Shown: one piece after another, positions 25,864 through 34,211 of the stretch
How the letters are laid out: each line of letters opens with the position of its first letter
Numbering within the stretch: the first letter of the stretch is position 1
Source: an uncultured Stenotrophomonas sp.
GTDB taxonomy: Bacteria; Pseudomonadota; Gammaproteobacteria; Xanthomonadales; Xanthomonadaceae
Reading direction: 5' to 3'
Length of the DNA stretch: 64,000 bases
NCBI GenBank assembly: GCA_913775725.1
Contig: CAJYNG010000013.1
Location: 310,001 to 374,000, forward strand
Program-made: the position numbers and the translations under genes
The notes under the pieces: model-generated
Told to the model about the DNA's origin: nothing
Database searches by the model: none
Seen by the model: the letters and a program-made list of their open reading frames with translations, nothing else

Positions 25864-25866
25864 GCC

Positions 25867-26835
25867 TCACTCCGAATCCACCTTGGCCAGCTTCATCACC
25901 CACTTCGGCACTTCCGGTTCTCCGGCGTAGAAGTCTTTCGGCTTCTTCTCCGCCATCGCCCAGCGGTGCAGCCAGCTCGGGCCGTAACGGCCGCTGTAGC
26001 CTTCGGCACCACGTGCATAGGCCGGGTCACGCATCGCCTCATCCAGTGAGATGAAGCGATAACCGCGGCGCTTCGTCGCCGCCACCAACTCAGCGAACGT
26101 GGCCGCATTGAGTTCGTTGGCGTGCATCAGCCAGACCTGCGGCAGCGTGTAGCCCAGCAACGCCTGCGACTGCTTCTCGTAGTAATCCAGCTTGTTCAGC
26201 ATGTACGGCACATAGCCTTTTCGCAGTTGTGCCAGCGTCGCCTCGCGCGCCGGGGAATCCGGTTGCTCGTTCATCACGTTGGCATAGGCGAACGCCCACA
26301 CCCACTCGCCGTTGTCGACCGTCACCGGCGCCACGCGGTAGCCATGCTGCTTGAAGAACGCGTCCATCTCCGCGCGTTCGTCCGGCGTGCGCCCTGCACG
26401 CAGATAGGGGTGACGCATCCACTGCGGCTTCAGCCCACGCTCGGCCAGCAGCGGCCGCAGCACTGTCTCGCCACGCAGGAAATCCTGCTGGAACGCGGGT
26501 ACGCCCTTGGCATTCAGATCCATGTGCGAGTAGGAGTGGTTGCCCAGCACATAACCGGCATCCAGCCAGTCGCGCAGCATCTGCACCCGCGCCGGCTGCA
26601 CCTGCCCGTCGATCTCAAGCTTGTTCTCGTTGACGAAGCCGACCACCGGCACACCCGCTTGGCGCAGCTGCGCCATCAGCGCTTCATGCCGCGACTGCAG
26701 GTCCAGCGGAACGATCTCGTCCACCCGCGCCCAGGGCAGGTCGTCGATGGTCACCGCAATCCGGCGATCCACTTCGGCGGCGTGCACCGCCAACGAACAC
26801 AGCAGCAATGGCACAGCACGCAGCAACCAACGCAT
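25867..26835 (-). CDS. Exported polysaccharide deacetylase (NodB homology)
   Basis: The 322-residue protein has a signal peptide (MRWLLRAVPLLLCSLAVHA) and a carbohydrate esterase 4 domain: motif 1 VTIDDLPW with the Asp pair, motif 2 GNHSYSHMDL (zinc-binding HSxxH), motif 3 MRHPYLRAGRT, and a late LMHANELNA. It should remove acetyl groups from an N-acetylated sugar polymer in the periplasm or outside; peptidoglycan or an exopolysaccharide are the options. The ATG at 26835 is chosen for the signal peptide; one at 26898 is less likely. Confidence 0.88.
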   Translation of the reverse strand: MRWLLRAVPLLLCSLAVHAAEVDRRIAVTIDDLPWARVDEIVPLDLQSRHEALMAQLRQAGVPVVGFVNENKLEIDGQVQPARVQMLRDWLDAGYVLGNHSYSHMDLNAKGVPAFQQDFLRGETVLRPLLAERGLKPQWMRHPYLRAGRTPDERAEMDAFFKQHGYRVAPVTVDNGEWVWAFAYANVMNEQPDSPAREATLAQLRKGYVPYMLNKLDYYEKQSQALLGYTLPQVWLMHANELNAATFAELVAATKRRGYRFISLDEAMRDPAYARGAEGYSGRYGPSWLHRWAMAEKKPKDFYAGEPEVPKWVMKLAKVDSE

Positions 26836-26905
26836 CAGCACATCCTTGCAGGAGCGAAGTGCTGACTTTAGCGCGATTGCGGGCGCGTGGCCGGTCAAAC
26901 GCCCG

Positions 26906-27565
26906 CTATGGGCTGGGCGACTGCACCTGACGTTCGCGCACGATCGCCCGCCACAGCATGAATCCCGCAGCCATCGCCATCAGCATCAACGCGACCAGCA
27001 CCAGGGCAAGGTCATCGGGATTGCGCAGCAGCGGCGCGTGCTCGCGGGTGAGGATGCCGAACACCACCTGTTGCGCCTGTGCCAGTGGCAGCCGGCCCTG
27101 CTCGCCCAGTTCCACCAGGCACGCCGCTGGGGACAGTTTGGCTACGCTGATCCATGCCATGTCGTACAGATGCAATGCCCTGGCGGCCAGTGCCAGGATC
27201 GCTGCGTGCAGCGCCATCAATCCCCAGTTGGCGCGTCGCAGGCGTTCCGACAAACGGCCCAGGCGGTAGACGCTGATCGACATCGCGCCCAGCAGCGCCA
27301 GTACCACGCCCGCCATCGGAATCCACTGCAGCGGTTGCCACGGAGCAAGCGCAGTGGACCGCGCCAGCAGCTGTTCGGCCACCTGCATGCGCGCGACCGG
27401 GTCGGGGCCACCGCACGCGTCATCCACCGGCTCCAGCAGCAGTCCCACGCGGTAGTGGAAGAAGCCGGCTGCAAGGGCTACCGCCAGCAGCGCCACCACC
27501 TGCAGCGCCAGCAGGATCGGGCCAGGACCACAGATACGACAGAAGCGGGTAGCAGCAGAGACCAT
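26906..27565 (-). CDS. Integral membrane protein, unknown function
   Basis: The 219-residue protein starts at an ATG at 27565 (MVSAATRFCRICGPG). It has four hydrophobic helices: about residues 15-37, 80-100, 113-133 and 188-208. Between helices 1 and 2 lies a periplasmic loop with one Cys (DDACGGPDP). No family recognised. It is divergent from the gene at 27699. A longer frame upstream runs through non-coding bases and is not credible. Confidence 0.6.
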   Translation of the reverse strand: MVSAATRFCRICGPGPILLALQVVALLAVALAAGFFHYRVGLLLEPVDDACGGPDPVARMQVAEQLLARSTALAPWQPLQWIPMAGVVLALLGAMSISVYRLGRLSERLRRANWGLMALHAAILALAARALHLYDMAWISVAKLSPAACLVELGEQGRLPLAQAQQVVFGILTREHAPLLRNPDDLALVLVALMLMAMAAGFMLWRAIVRERQVQSPSP

Positions 27566-27698
27566 CGGTTCATCCGTGACAACAAAGGACCATCCTAACC
27601 AAGCGCCCTGTGCTTGTCGGCTGGCGGATACGACAACCGTCGCGTGCTCCCGGTAGGATGTGGATGAGCATGGATGGCCGTAGGTAGAGGTGTTGTGG

Positions 27699-28379
27699 AT
27701 GGTCACGCTGTATCTGTGGGTGAGAACGCTGCTTCCGCTGCTGGCGTTCGTGATCGCGTGGATGCTGCTGTCGCGCTTGATCAAGGCTCGTGTGGCGCGC
27801 CTTCCACGCGTTCCCTTGAACCTGCCCGAGCACAGCAGCAGCCCGCGCCGGAAGGACCGGCGCATCTACGCGCGCAAGCTGCGGCGCAGACCGGGGCTGC
27901 GCACCGCAACCCGCCCGGCCACCGCGCCGCGCAGCTGGAACCTCGCGGCGGTGTTCGTTTCGCTCTCCGCATTGATCGCCGCCGTGCTGGTCGTGCCGGA
28001 TGGCGCGCGCTTCCAGGTCATGGTCGAGAGCCTCACCGGCTACCCGGCCACGATTGCTGAAGTACATGTTCCCGCTGCCGGGCAGCCCCTCGTGCTGCAG
28101 GCGTGGCAGCCAGCACTGATGCAGCTGTCACGGCCGGTAACAATGCGCTACCCGATCGGGCGCAGCGGCGGCGAGCATGACGCGCGCGCCACGCTACCGG
28201 TACAGGTGAGGCACCAGGGTGATCGGCTGCAGGTGGCTACGGCCGTTCCTGTGGATGCCGATGTGCTGCGTGCAGAGCTTGCGCGCCTGGCGGGGCTGCC
28301 GGCTGAGGCAATCACCGTCCGCCAGCGCGAGATCTCACCCCGGCTGGAACCCGGCTGGAAGCCGCTGGCCGACCTGTAG
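27699..28379 (+). CDS. Membrane protein, unknown function
   Basis: The 226-residue protein has a first helix (LPLLAFVIAWMLL), a basic cytoplasmic segment (SPRRKDRRIYARKLRRRPG), a second helix (LAAVFVSLSALIAAVLVV) and a periplasmic domain of about 120 residues. I use the ATG at 27699 with AGAGG 8 bases upstream; a GTG at 27690 is possible. Function unknown. The TAG stop lies in a GTAG palindrome. Confidence 0.6.
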   Translation: MVTLYLWVRTLLPLLAFVIAWMLLSRLIKARVARLPRVPLNLPEHSSSPRRKDRRIYARKLRRRPGLRTATRPATAPRSWNLAAVFVSLSALIAAVLVVPDGARFQVMVESLTGYPATIAEVHVPAAGQPLVLQAWQPALMQLSRPVTMRYPIGRSGGEHDARATLPVQVRHQGDRLQVATAVPVDADVLRAELARLAGLPAEAITVRQREISPRLEPGWKPLADL

Positions 28380-28461
28380 AGCCGAGCCCACGCTCGGCTG
28401 CTGTTGCCCGCCGACCAAAGGCACGCGCTGGGCGCGCAAGCCGAGCATGGCTCGGCTCTAC
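28376..28461. repeat. SMAG/REP palindrome dimer
   Basis: GTAGAGCCGAGCCCACGCTCGGCT and inverted AGCCGAGCATGGCTCGGCTCTAC separated by about 38 bases, between two convergent genes. It gives the stop codon of the gene ending at 28379. Confidence 0.88.
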
Positions 28462-28464
28462 AGA

Positions 28465-28638
28465 TCAGGATCCCCGCGGTAGCTTCGCCGCCCACATGTT
28501 GTCCACCAGATTCGGATAACGCCGTCCGTTCTCTTCCGCACGCTGCCGCGCCGCCTCTTTCTGCGCTGGTGACAGCGGCTGCGAGGTCTGGCCCTTCGGG
28601 TTGGGCTTCTTCCACGGGGGTGTCTTCGGCTCACGCAT
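28465..28638 (-). CDS. Small basic protein of 57 residues, unknown function
   Basis: A short reading frame from the ATG at 28638 to the TGA at 28465 encodes MREPKTPPWKKPNPKGQTSQ and then PLSPAQKEAARQRAEENGRR, ending in VDNMWAAKLPRGS. The composition (Lys, Arg, Pro at the start, a charged helix, then YPNLVDNMWAAK) looks like a real folded or binding peptide, and it fits exactly between a SMAG dimer and the hydrolase gene at 28648 on the same strand. No family is recognised with certainty. Confidence 0.6.
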   Translation of the reverse strand: MREPKTPPWKKPNPKGQTSQPLSPAQKEAARQRAEENGRRYPNLVDNMWAAKLPRGS

Positions 28639-28647
28639 GGTCGCAGC

Positions 28648-29460
28648 TTACCGCTTCAGGAAGTTCAGCAGTGCCAGATTGAAGTGGTCGGCATGGCTGG
28701 TGTTGCACCCATGCGGCGCGCCTTCAAGGATCACCACTTCGCTGCCTGCAATCGCCTGATGCGTTCGCTGCCCGGAACCTTCAAATGGCACGATGGCGTC
28801 ACTGTCGCCGTGCAGGATCAGCGTTGGCACGGTGATCTTCTTCAAATCGTCCCGAAAATCAGTGGTCGCGAATGCGTGCATGCATCCCAGCGCCGCCGTC
28901 TGGTCGGATTGGTGGCATAGCGCGATGGCCGCCTGACGCGTCTCTTCGGTCACCATCAGCTGGCCATTGGCGCTGAAGAAATCGCGGGTGAAGCCATCGA
29001 AGAACGCTTCGCGATCCTTCTCCAATCCACTGCGCATTTCGTCAGCCTTGTCCTGGGTCAGCGGGCCGTCCGGGTTGTCGTCGCTGCGTAGCAGGAACGG
29101 CGGCACCGCCGCAGCGAACACCACGCTGTGCAGACGATCCTGGCCATGGTTGGCCACGTAACGCGCCACCTCGCCACCGCCCATCGAGAAGCCGACCAGG
29201 GTGACGTCGCGCAGGTCACGCTCCTCGATCACCCCCGCCAGATCTGCCGCCAGCGTGTCGTAGTCGTAACCTTCTGCCGGCTTGTCAGAACGGCCGAAGC
29301 CACGCCGGTCGTAGCTGATCACCCGGTGCTGGGCATCGCGCAGGATCGACACCTGCGTCTTCCAGGCATCGGCGGACAGCGGCCAACCGTGAATCAGAAT
29401 GACCGGGCGGCCGTCGCCACCCGTGTCTTCAACGTGCAGGCGGATGCGGGAGGCAGGCAT
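28648..29460 (-). CDS. Alpha/beta hydrolase (non-haem chloroperoxidase-like)
   Basis: The 270-residue enzyme has the complete alpha/beta hydrolase triad: nucleophile in GFSMGGGE, acid Asp near LILHGDSDAIVPFE and His in GAPHGCNTSHAD. The oxyanion region is ILIHGWPLSADAWK. The sequence between strands 3 and 6 (SYDRRGFGRSDKPAEGYDYDTLAADL) is that of the cofactor-free haloperoxidase/esterase branch. Substrate unknown; an esterase role is most likely in the cell. It has no signal peptide. It follows or precedes the 57-residue gene by nine bases on the same strand. Confidence 0.88.
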   Translation of the reverse strand: MPASRIRLHVEDTGGDGRPVILIHGWPLSADAWKTQVSILRDAQHRVISYDRRGFGRSDKPAEGYDYDTLAADLAGVIEERDLRDVTLVGFSMGGGEVARYVANHGQDRLHSVVFAAAVPPFLLRSDDNPDGPLTQDKADEMRSGLEKDREAFFDGFTRDFFSANGQLMVTEETRQAAIALCHQSDQTAALGCMHAFATTDFRDDLKKITVPTLILHGDSDAIVPFEGSGQRTHQAIAGSEVVILEGAPHGCNTSHADHFNLALLNFLKR

Positions 29461-29681
29461 GGGAGCTCCTGTGGAAGGGGAGGATGTCAGGCTAGAGACC
29501 GGGCCCTATCGCGGTCGTGATGGAATCGCCGGCCGCCATGACACCCTCTGCACAGGCCACGCCACCCGGCCGATCCACCGAGGCGGGCATTCACTCCCTG
29601 GAAATCCCGTTTCGTCGCAGGGCAGCTGCGGCCCCCAGAGCGGCGTGCGAGCCTGCGTGAATCCCGTCCTGGAGCCTTGCC

Positions 29682-30161
29682 ATGCTGCTGCTCACCCTGC
29701 CCCTGCTTGCTGCCGGCCTGGCCGCCACGCCGAACGCTACCGAAACCCTGCGCGAGCAGATCCACCAGGCCGACGCGCAGCTGTTCGCCGCCGCGTTCGA
29801 CGACTGCGACGCCGACAAGGCTGCGGCCATGACCACTGAAGACATGGAGTTCTTCCATGACAAGGCGGGCAAGTCCGCCAGCAAGCGTGACGACTTCCGC
29901 CGCAGCGTGGCCGCCCTGTGCGACAGCACCCTCGCCAACCGCACCCATCTGCGCCGCGAGCTGGTGGAAAGCTCGCTGCAGGTGTTTCCGCTGCACGACG
30001 ATCGCGCCCTGGAGATCGGCGACCACCGCTTCCAGGAGCGCGATGCAAAGGGCGTCGAGCGCTGGACCGGCCAGGCCCGTTTCATCCAGGTCTGGCGCCG
30101 CGTGGACGGGCGTTGGCTGGCCGAGCGGGTGATCAGCTACGACCATCGGCCGGCGGACTGA
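29682..30161 (+). CDS. Exported NTF2-like (DUF4440/SnoaL-type) protein
   Basis: The 159-residue protein starts with a leader (MLLLTLPLLAAGLA) and has the NTF2-like cone fold pattern: TLREQIHQADAQLFAAAFDDCDADKAAAMTTEDMEFFHDKAG, then ERWTGQARFIQVWRRVDGRWLAERVISYDHRP. This matches the DUF4440 group. The role is unknown; many members bind small molecules or modify signalling. It stands alone, 76 bases before the XVIPCD gene on the same strand. Confidence 0.8.
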   Translation: MLLLTLPLLAAGLAATPNATETLREQIHQADAQLFAAAFDDCDADKAAAMTTEDMEFFHDKAGKSASKRDDFRRSVAALCDSTLANRTHLRRELVESSLQVFPLHDDRALEIGDHRFQERDAKGVERWTGQARFIQVWRRVDGRWLAERVISYDHRPAD

Positions 30162-30237
30162 TCGCCGCGATGCGGTGGTTCACGGGCCGGTTCTATACTG
30201 CCCAGGTCCATCACGACCTACCGCTGCAGATCGCCCC

Positions 30238-30630
30238 ATGGCAGAGATCACCCCCAACCATCCCGAGTACGGCCTCAACCAGCAGATCCGCCAGGGCGTG
30301 GCCGCACTGGACGCCCAGCATGGCCGCCCATTCGACCAGACCAGCGAGCGACTGACCGCCAGCCTGACCGTGCTCGCCCGCGAGCAGGGCCTGCAGCAGG
30401 TCGACCACGTGCTGGTCAGCAACGCCACGGCCAACCAGCCGGCGGGACACAACATCTTCGTGGTACAGGGCGACCCGGCCAATCCGGCGCACCTGCGGGC
30501 GATGATGCCGACCGCAGTGGCCGCGCAGACGCCGGTGGAGCAGTCGATGCAGAAGTTGGGGTTGGGTGTGCAGCAGCAGGCTGAGGCGCAGGCGCAGGAA
30601 ATGCAGAACCCCGCGCCGCGGCTGGGGTAA
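30238..30630 (+). CDS. Orphan XVIPCD-domain protein
   Basis: The 130-residue protein consists almost wholly of one XVIPCD, the C-terminal domain that sends effectors into the Xanthomonadales type IV secretion system: NHPEYGLNQQIRQGVAALDA, GRPFDQTSERLTASLTVLA, QVDHVLVSNATANQPAGHN and IFVVQGDPANPAHLRAMMPT, with QTPVEQS near the end. There is no toxin domain in front. The ATG at 30238 gives MAEITPN just before the domain. It could be a decoy, an adaptor for another effector, or the remnant of a longer effector. It is the first gene of the accessory region. Confidence 0.88.
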   Translation: MAEITPNHPEYGLNQQIRQGVAALDAQHGRPFDQTSERLTASLTVLAREQGLQQVDHVLVSNATANQPAGHNIFVVQGDPANPAHLRAMMPTAVAAQTPVEQSMQKLGLGVQQQAEAQAQEMQNPAPRLG

Positions 30631-30642
30631 ACGCTGCGACAT

Positions 30643-30674
30643 GAAAAAGGGGCAGCGCGTTGCGCCCTGCCCCT
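30643..30674 (-). terminator. Rho-independent terminator of the YncE-like gene
   Basis: On the minus strand GGGGCAGGGCGCAACGCGC then TGCCCC is followed by TTTTT. It lies 25 bases after the stop of the gene at 30699-31847. Confidence 0.85.
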
Positions 30675-30698
30675 GCGTTTACAGCCTGTGCACCGCAG

Positions 30699-31847
30699 TT
30701 ACAGCTGAATCCGCGCCACGCTCTCGTCAGCGCCCTTGTCATCCTTCTCGCCGTTCTTGATGCTCACGAACAACACGTTGTTCTTCGCATCCAGCGCCAG
30801 GCTGTTCGGGTGGGTCGGCACCGTGTAGGTGGCCACCTTCTGGTAGCTGTCACTGTTGTAGGCGGTCACCGTGCCCGCTTCGCGGTTGGTCACGTACAGG
30901 CGCTTGCGCGGTGCGTCCAGCAGGATGCCCAGCGGGCCGGCGTCGGTCGGGATGCTGGCCAGTTCCTTGCCGCTGCTGCGGTCGAGCACCAGCACGCGCT
31001 GGCCCGGATGCTTGCTGACCAGGCCGCTGCTCTTGGCCTGGTAGCCACGCAGGAATTCCGAGCCCTGGTCGGTCACGAACAGGCGCTTGCCGGCCGGGTC
31101 CAGCGCGATGTTCATCGGCTGCTCGGCGGCAATCTTGTGCTGGGCCACCACCTTGTTCGAATCGGTGCCCACCACCACCAGGTCGGCCAGCAGGTTGCTG
31201 GTGTAGACGCGCTTGTTGGCCGCATCCAGCGCCAGGCCCGGCGCCTTGGCATTGCCCAGGCCGTCGATGGTGTTGATCACCTTCAGCGTGGTGGTATCGA
31301 TCACGAACAGCACACTGCTCACGTCCGGCTGGCTGCTGTGGCCGGTCACGTACAGGCGGTTGGCCGCGCTGTCGACCACCAGCTCGCGCAGGTCGTGGGT
31401 GTAGGCGGCCTTGCCGTCCTTGCCGGTCTTCTTCTCCATCAGCTGGATGGTACCGACGGCCTTGTTCTGCGCGGTGTCGACCACGGTCACCGACAGGTCC
31501 ACGGTGTTGCCCACGTACAGGCGGTTGTGGGCGTCATCCAGCACCACGCCGAAGGCTTTGCGCTCCAGCGGGATACGGGTTTCCACGTCCAGCGTGGACG
31601 GGTTCAGGCGCAGCACCTGGGCCGGGCCGGCGTCATCGCCGAAACCGCCGGAGGAGGCCACGAATACGGCGTTCTGCTTCGGGCTGTAGGCCAGCTCGTA
31701 CAGGCCCTTGGCCACAGCCTGGCGCTGGACAGCGGTGGCGGTGGCGGTGGCGGCGGGTGCGTTGTCGGCGAACGCCGAGGGCACGCCGAGGCTGAGCGAA
31801 ACGGCAACGGCCAGGGCGGCCGAGCGGAAAAGAGGATTACGGAACAT
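30699..31847 (-). CDS. Exported YncE-like beta-propeller protein
   Basis: The 382-residue protein has a signal peptide (residues 1-27, ending SAFADNA) and a seven-bladed propeller in which each blade repeats the pattern LDDAHNRLYVGN or LDPAGKRLFVTDQ. It is of the YncE family, periplasmic proteins of uncertain role, some DNA-binding and some linked to metal uptake. The ATG at 31847 follows AAGGA by 8 bases and gives the clean signal peptide. A leader that resembles the 3' half of a cobalamin riboswitch lies upstream. Confidence 0.85.
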   Translation of the reverse strand: MFRNPLFRSAALAVAVSLSLGVPSAFADNAPAATATATAVQRQAVAKGLYELAYSPKQNAVFVASSGGFGDDAGPAQVLRLNPSTLDVETRIPLERKAFGVVLDDAHNRLYVGNTVDLSVTVVDTAQNKAVGTIQLMEKKTGKDGKAAYTHDLRELVVDSAANRLYVTGHSSQPDVSSVLFVIDTTTLKVINTIDGLGNAKAPGLALDAANKRVYTSNLLADLVVVGTDSNKVVAQHKIAAEQPMNIALDPAGKRLFVTDQGSEFLRGYQAKSSGLVSKHPGQRVLVLDRSSGKELASIPTDAGPLGILLDAPRKRLYVTNREAGTVTAYNSDSYQKVATYTVPTHPNSLALDAKNNVLFVSIKNGEKDDKGADESVARIQL

Positions 31848-31849
31848 GC

Positions 31850-31975
31850 GAGCGTCCTTGAATGGGCACGGGAAGGTGTCCTGGCTCGCTGGGCCGTACT
31901 GCGACGGCCCGACCTGCATCTGTCTGCGCGGGTGGGCTGGCTGGGGTTGCGGGGGAATGGTAGCAGGTGGGGGGC
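31850..31975 (-). promoter_or_regulatory. Possible truncated cobalamin riboswitch leader
   Basis: Reading the minus strand, CCCCCGCAAC (a B12-box-like element) is followed about 60 bases later by GAGCCAGGACACC, which resembles the conserved 3' end of cobalamin riboswitches, just before the YncE start. The usual 5' part is not visible, so it may be decayed or an accidental match. Confidence 0.3.
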
Positions 31976-32012
31976 GTGGCGTGCGCCGGCGCGCGTATGG
32001 CAGGCGCGCGGA

Positions 32013-32939
32013 TTACTGCTCCTTCAAGCGCAGCGAATCGGCCACATCGGTCTTGGCCGCCACCTCGGTGGCGATGCTGGCGCGGCGGTGCCCCGGGTCG
32101 TTGCGGTCGCCCTGCACGATGAAAATGCTCTCGGCCGCATGGCTGCTCTTCGTTGGCTGGCTGAGCAGCACGTGGTCCACGCGCGAGAGATTGTTCTGCT
32201 TGGCCAGCACCAGCAGGCTGGCGCTGATGCGCTGGCTGGCCGCATCGAACGGGCGGCCATGCGCAGCGTCCAGCTCGGCCACTTTCTGGATCAACTGCGA
32301 GAACAGGCGATGGTCTGGATGCGAAGGGTCCAGCAGCGTGCCGGCCACTTCAATCGGCGTCGGCGGCGGCTCATCGCTGGCGCGGTCGCCCTGGCGATGG
32401 TGCTCGGCCTCGCGCTCGGGCATCGCATGGTGGGTTTCGGCATTCAGATCACTTCCCGGGAACGGCGCGGCGATGCACTGGATTTCCGGCAGGTTGAACA
32501 GCACCGCGAACTCGCCCAGGTTGCTGCCGCCATCCAGCGGTGCCGGCAACGGATGCAGGCCGGCATAGTGCAGCGCGGCCCAGACGAAATCGCTGCAGCG
32601 GTTGATGGTGGCCGGGCGATCCACATCGAATTCGAACTCAGCCGGCTCCTCCGCGAAATCACGCAGACAGCCGTAATGCTCCTCGGTGATTTCCAGGGTG
32701 CGGCTGTAGTACGGGTCCAGATGTTCGTCGGCATCGTCGTGGCGCACCTGCGCGTACTGCACGCCGGTGCGGGCTTCGCCCGGCGCGTGGCGCGGTGGCG
32801 CGAAGCCGTAGCTGTGGGCCTCGTCGTCTGCGGCTACCTGCAGGTACATATGGCCGCGCGGCGAGATGCCTCCGCTTTTCAGCGGGGTGCCGGGGGCAGC
32901 CAGGTACAGCGTTGCGGTGTAGCGTGTTGCCTGCTCCAT
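32013..32939 (-). CDS. Type IV secreted antibacterial effector, amidase-like N-terminus plus XVIPCD
   Basis: The 308-residue protein has a C-terminal XVIPCD (about 202-308: HPDHRLFSQLIQKVAELDA, GRPFDAASQRISASLLVLAK, RVDHVLLSQ, IFIVQGDRNDPGHRRASI). The N-terminal 150 residues look like a permuted papain/NlpC-P60 hydrolase: His30 in SPRGHMYLQV and Cys115 in INRCSDFVWAALHYAGLHP are the likely catalytic pair. If so, it cuts peptide bonds or amides in the peptidoglycan of a rival cell. No signal peptide, as expected for a secreted effector. An immunity protein is expected nearby; the EcsC protein upstream on the same strand is the only neighbour, and that link is inference. Confidence 0.82.
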   Translation of the reverse strand: MEQATRYTATLYLAAPGTPLKSGGISPRGHMYLQVAADDEAHSYGFAPPRHAPGEARTGVQYAQVRHDDADEHLDPYYSRTLEITEEHYGCLRDFAEEPAEFEFDVDRPATINRCSDFVWAALHYAGLHPLPAPLDGGSNLGEFAVLFNLPEIQCIAAPFPGSDLNAETHHAMPEREAEHHRQGDRASDEPPPTPIEVAGTLLDPSHPDHRLFSQLIQKVAELDAAHGRPFDAASQRISASLLVLAKQNNLSRVDHVLLSQPTKSSHAAESIFIVQGDRNDPGHRRASIATEVAAKTDVADSLRLKEQ

Positions 32940-33168
32940 GCCTGTTCAGCCTTGATGGGTGCTGCGGTCCTGGCTGGATGATGGCATAGGTGGGATGGGG
33001 GGCAGGTGGAGGAATAGAGGACGCCGATCGCGACTTGATGAATATGTGAACCAGCCAGCAATCTCATGAGAGCGGCACTGCAACCGGTGGTGGCGGGCTG
33101 AATCTCAGTTACCACACGAGGAGTTGCGCCGGATCCGGCTGGAAGCGTATCCGGCGCGCAGATACTGC

Positions 33169-33825
33169 TCAGACCACGGGTGCCGGCGTAGTAGACGACT
33201 CATCTGCAATGAAGACACTCACTGCGGCGTTGCCCACGATGTTGGTCGTGGCGGCGTCGACCGCCCCGCCGATGACACCGCCAAGGATAGGAACCATCTT
33301 GCTGAGGTTCACTACGCCGGTGGTGCCAGCTTTCGTCAGCAGACGGAAGCCCACAGCCTTGTTGATGCGAATGATCGTTGCGCCGGTGATCCGGTTGATG
33401 CTCGCCTGGGCCAGCTTCTTTCCGAACTGGATGCCGACGTCCTTCAGCACTTCCTTTGCGGCGTTCCCCGTCAGGCATGCGTAAACCATTGCCTTCACCT
33501 TGTCATCGTGAACGTTGTATCCCGCCATGTGCGCGATCGCAGCAATCATTCGGATCTGAATGAAGTACACGCTGGCAAGATTGGCTGGAATCGTCACCGG
33601 CATGACCAGAAGCCCCCCCAACCCCGTGACGAACCCCGAGGTCGCGGCCTTGGTGTTTTGCCAGCGAACCAGCGAATTTGCCTTGTCCTCCAGTGTGCCC
33701 GGCTCCCGCATGTAGCTTTCAGCCATCTCGATGGCCGAGTCGACACCCGGCAAGCCATTCATGGCCTTCTCGTAGGCATAGTCCAGCGCCTGCATGATCT
33801 TGCTTTCGGTAAGTTCCTTTGCCAC
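33169..33825 (-). CDS. EcsC-family protein
   Basis: The 218-residue protein matches the EcsC family: ESKIMQALDYAYEKAMNGLPGVDSAIEMAESYM at the start, then a hydrophobic segment (GLGGLLVMPVTIPANLASVYFIQIRMIAAIAHMAGY) and a Gly/Val-rich end. It starts with GTG at 33825, six bases after AAGGAG, a strong ribosome binding site; upstream ATGs of the longer frame lack one. Function unknown; members are membrane-associated. It lies 229 bases before the amidase-like effector gene on the same strand, so it may be expressed with it. Whether it gives immunity is not known. Confidence 0.85.
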   Translation of the reverse strand: MAKELTESKIMQALDYAYEKAMNGLPGVDSAIEMAESYMREPGTLEDKANSLVRWQNTKAATSGFVTGLGGLLVMPVTIPANLASVYFIQIRMIAAIAHMAGYNVHDDKVKAMVYACLTGNAAKEVLKDVGIQFGKKLAQASINRITGATIIRINKAVGFRLLTKAGTTGVVNLSKMVPILGGVIGGAVDAATTNIVGNAAVSVFIADESSTTPAPVV

Positions 33826-34211
33826 GAATTTCTCCTTGAAGAGCGAAGTTGGGCCGACCTGCCAATGCATGCCGGCACGTGAATCCAGATCGTTGAAAGT
33901 TCCAGCGAAAGCCCATGCAGGCCATCCGTTGGAAATACGCGGAACGAAGGAAGGGCAGCATCGAAACAATCGGCCCGTCCCGACATGCAAGCTCATTCTT
34001 GCCCGACACATCTCATCGCACAGGAGACAGCACGGTGCGCCGAAGCTGCCTCTCAGTGGGCGCAATCATCGGAGCAGTATTTCGCACCAGCAACGAAAAA
34101 TGCTTAGGAATAGTTGAGTCTTGCGGAAACTGAGCATTCATGCACCTACACTCGATATCCGATCAGACCTCCCGAGCCTGGCGTGATTGCGCGTCACGCA
34201 CCACAGAACGG
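33826..34211. other. Intergenic stretch, no gene seen
   Basis: The 386 bases between the EcsC start and the GIY-YIG stop hold short frames in both directions without ribosome binding sites or family likeness. It should contain the promoter of the EcsC gene. Base composition is less GC-rich than the core parts. Confidence 0.5.
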
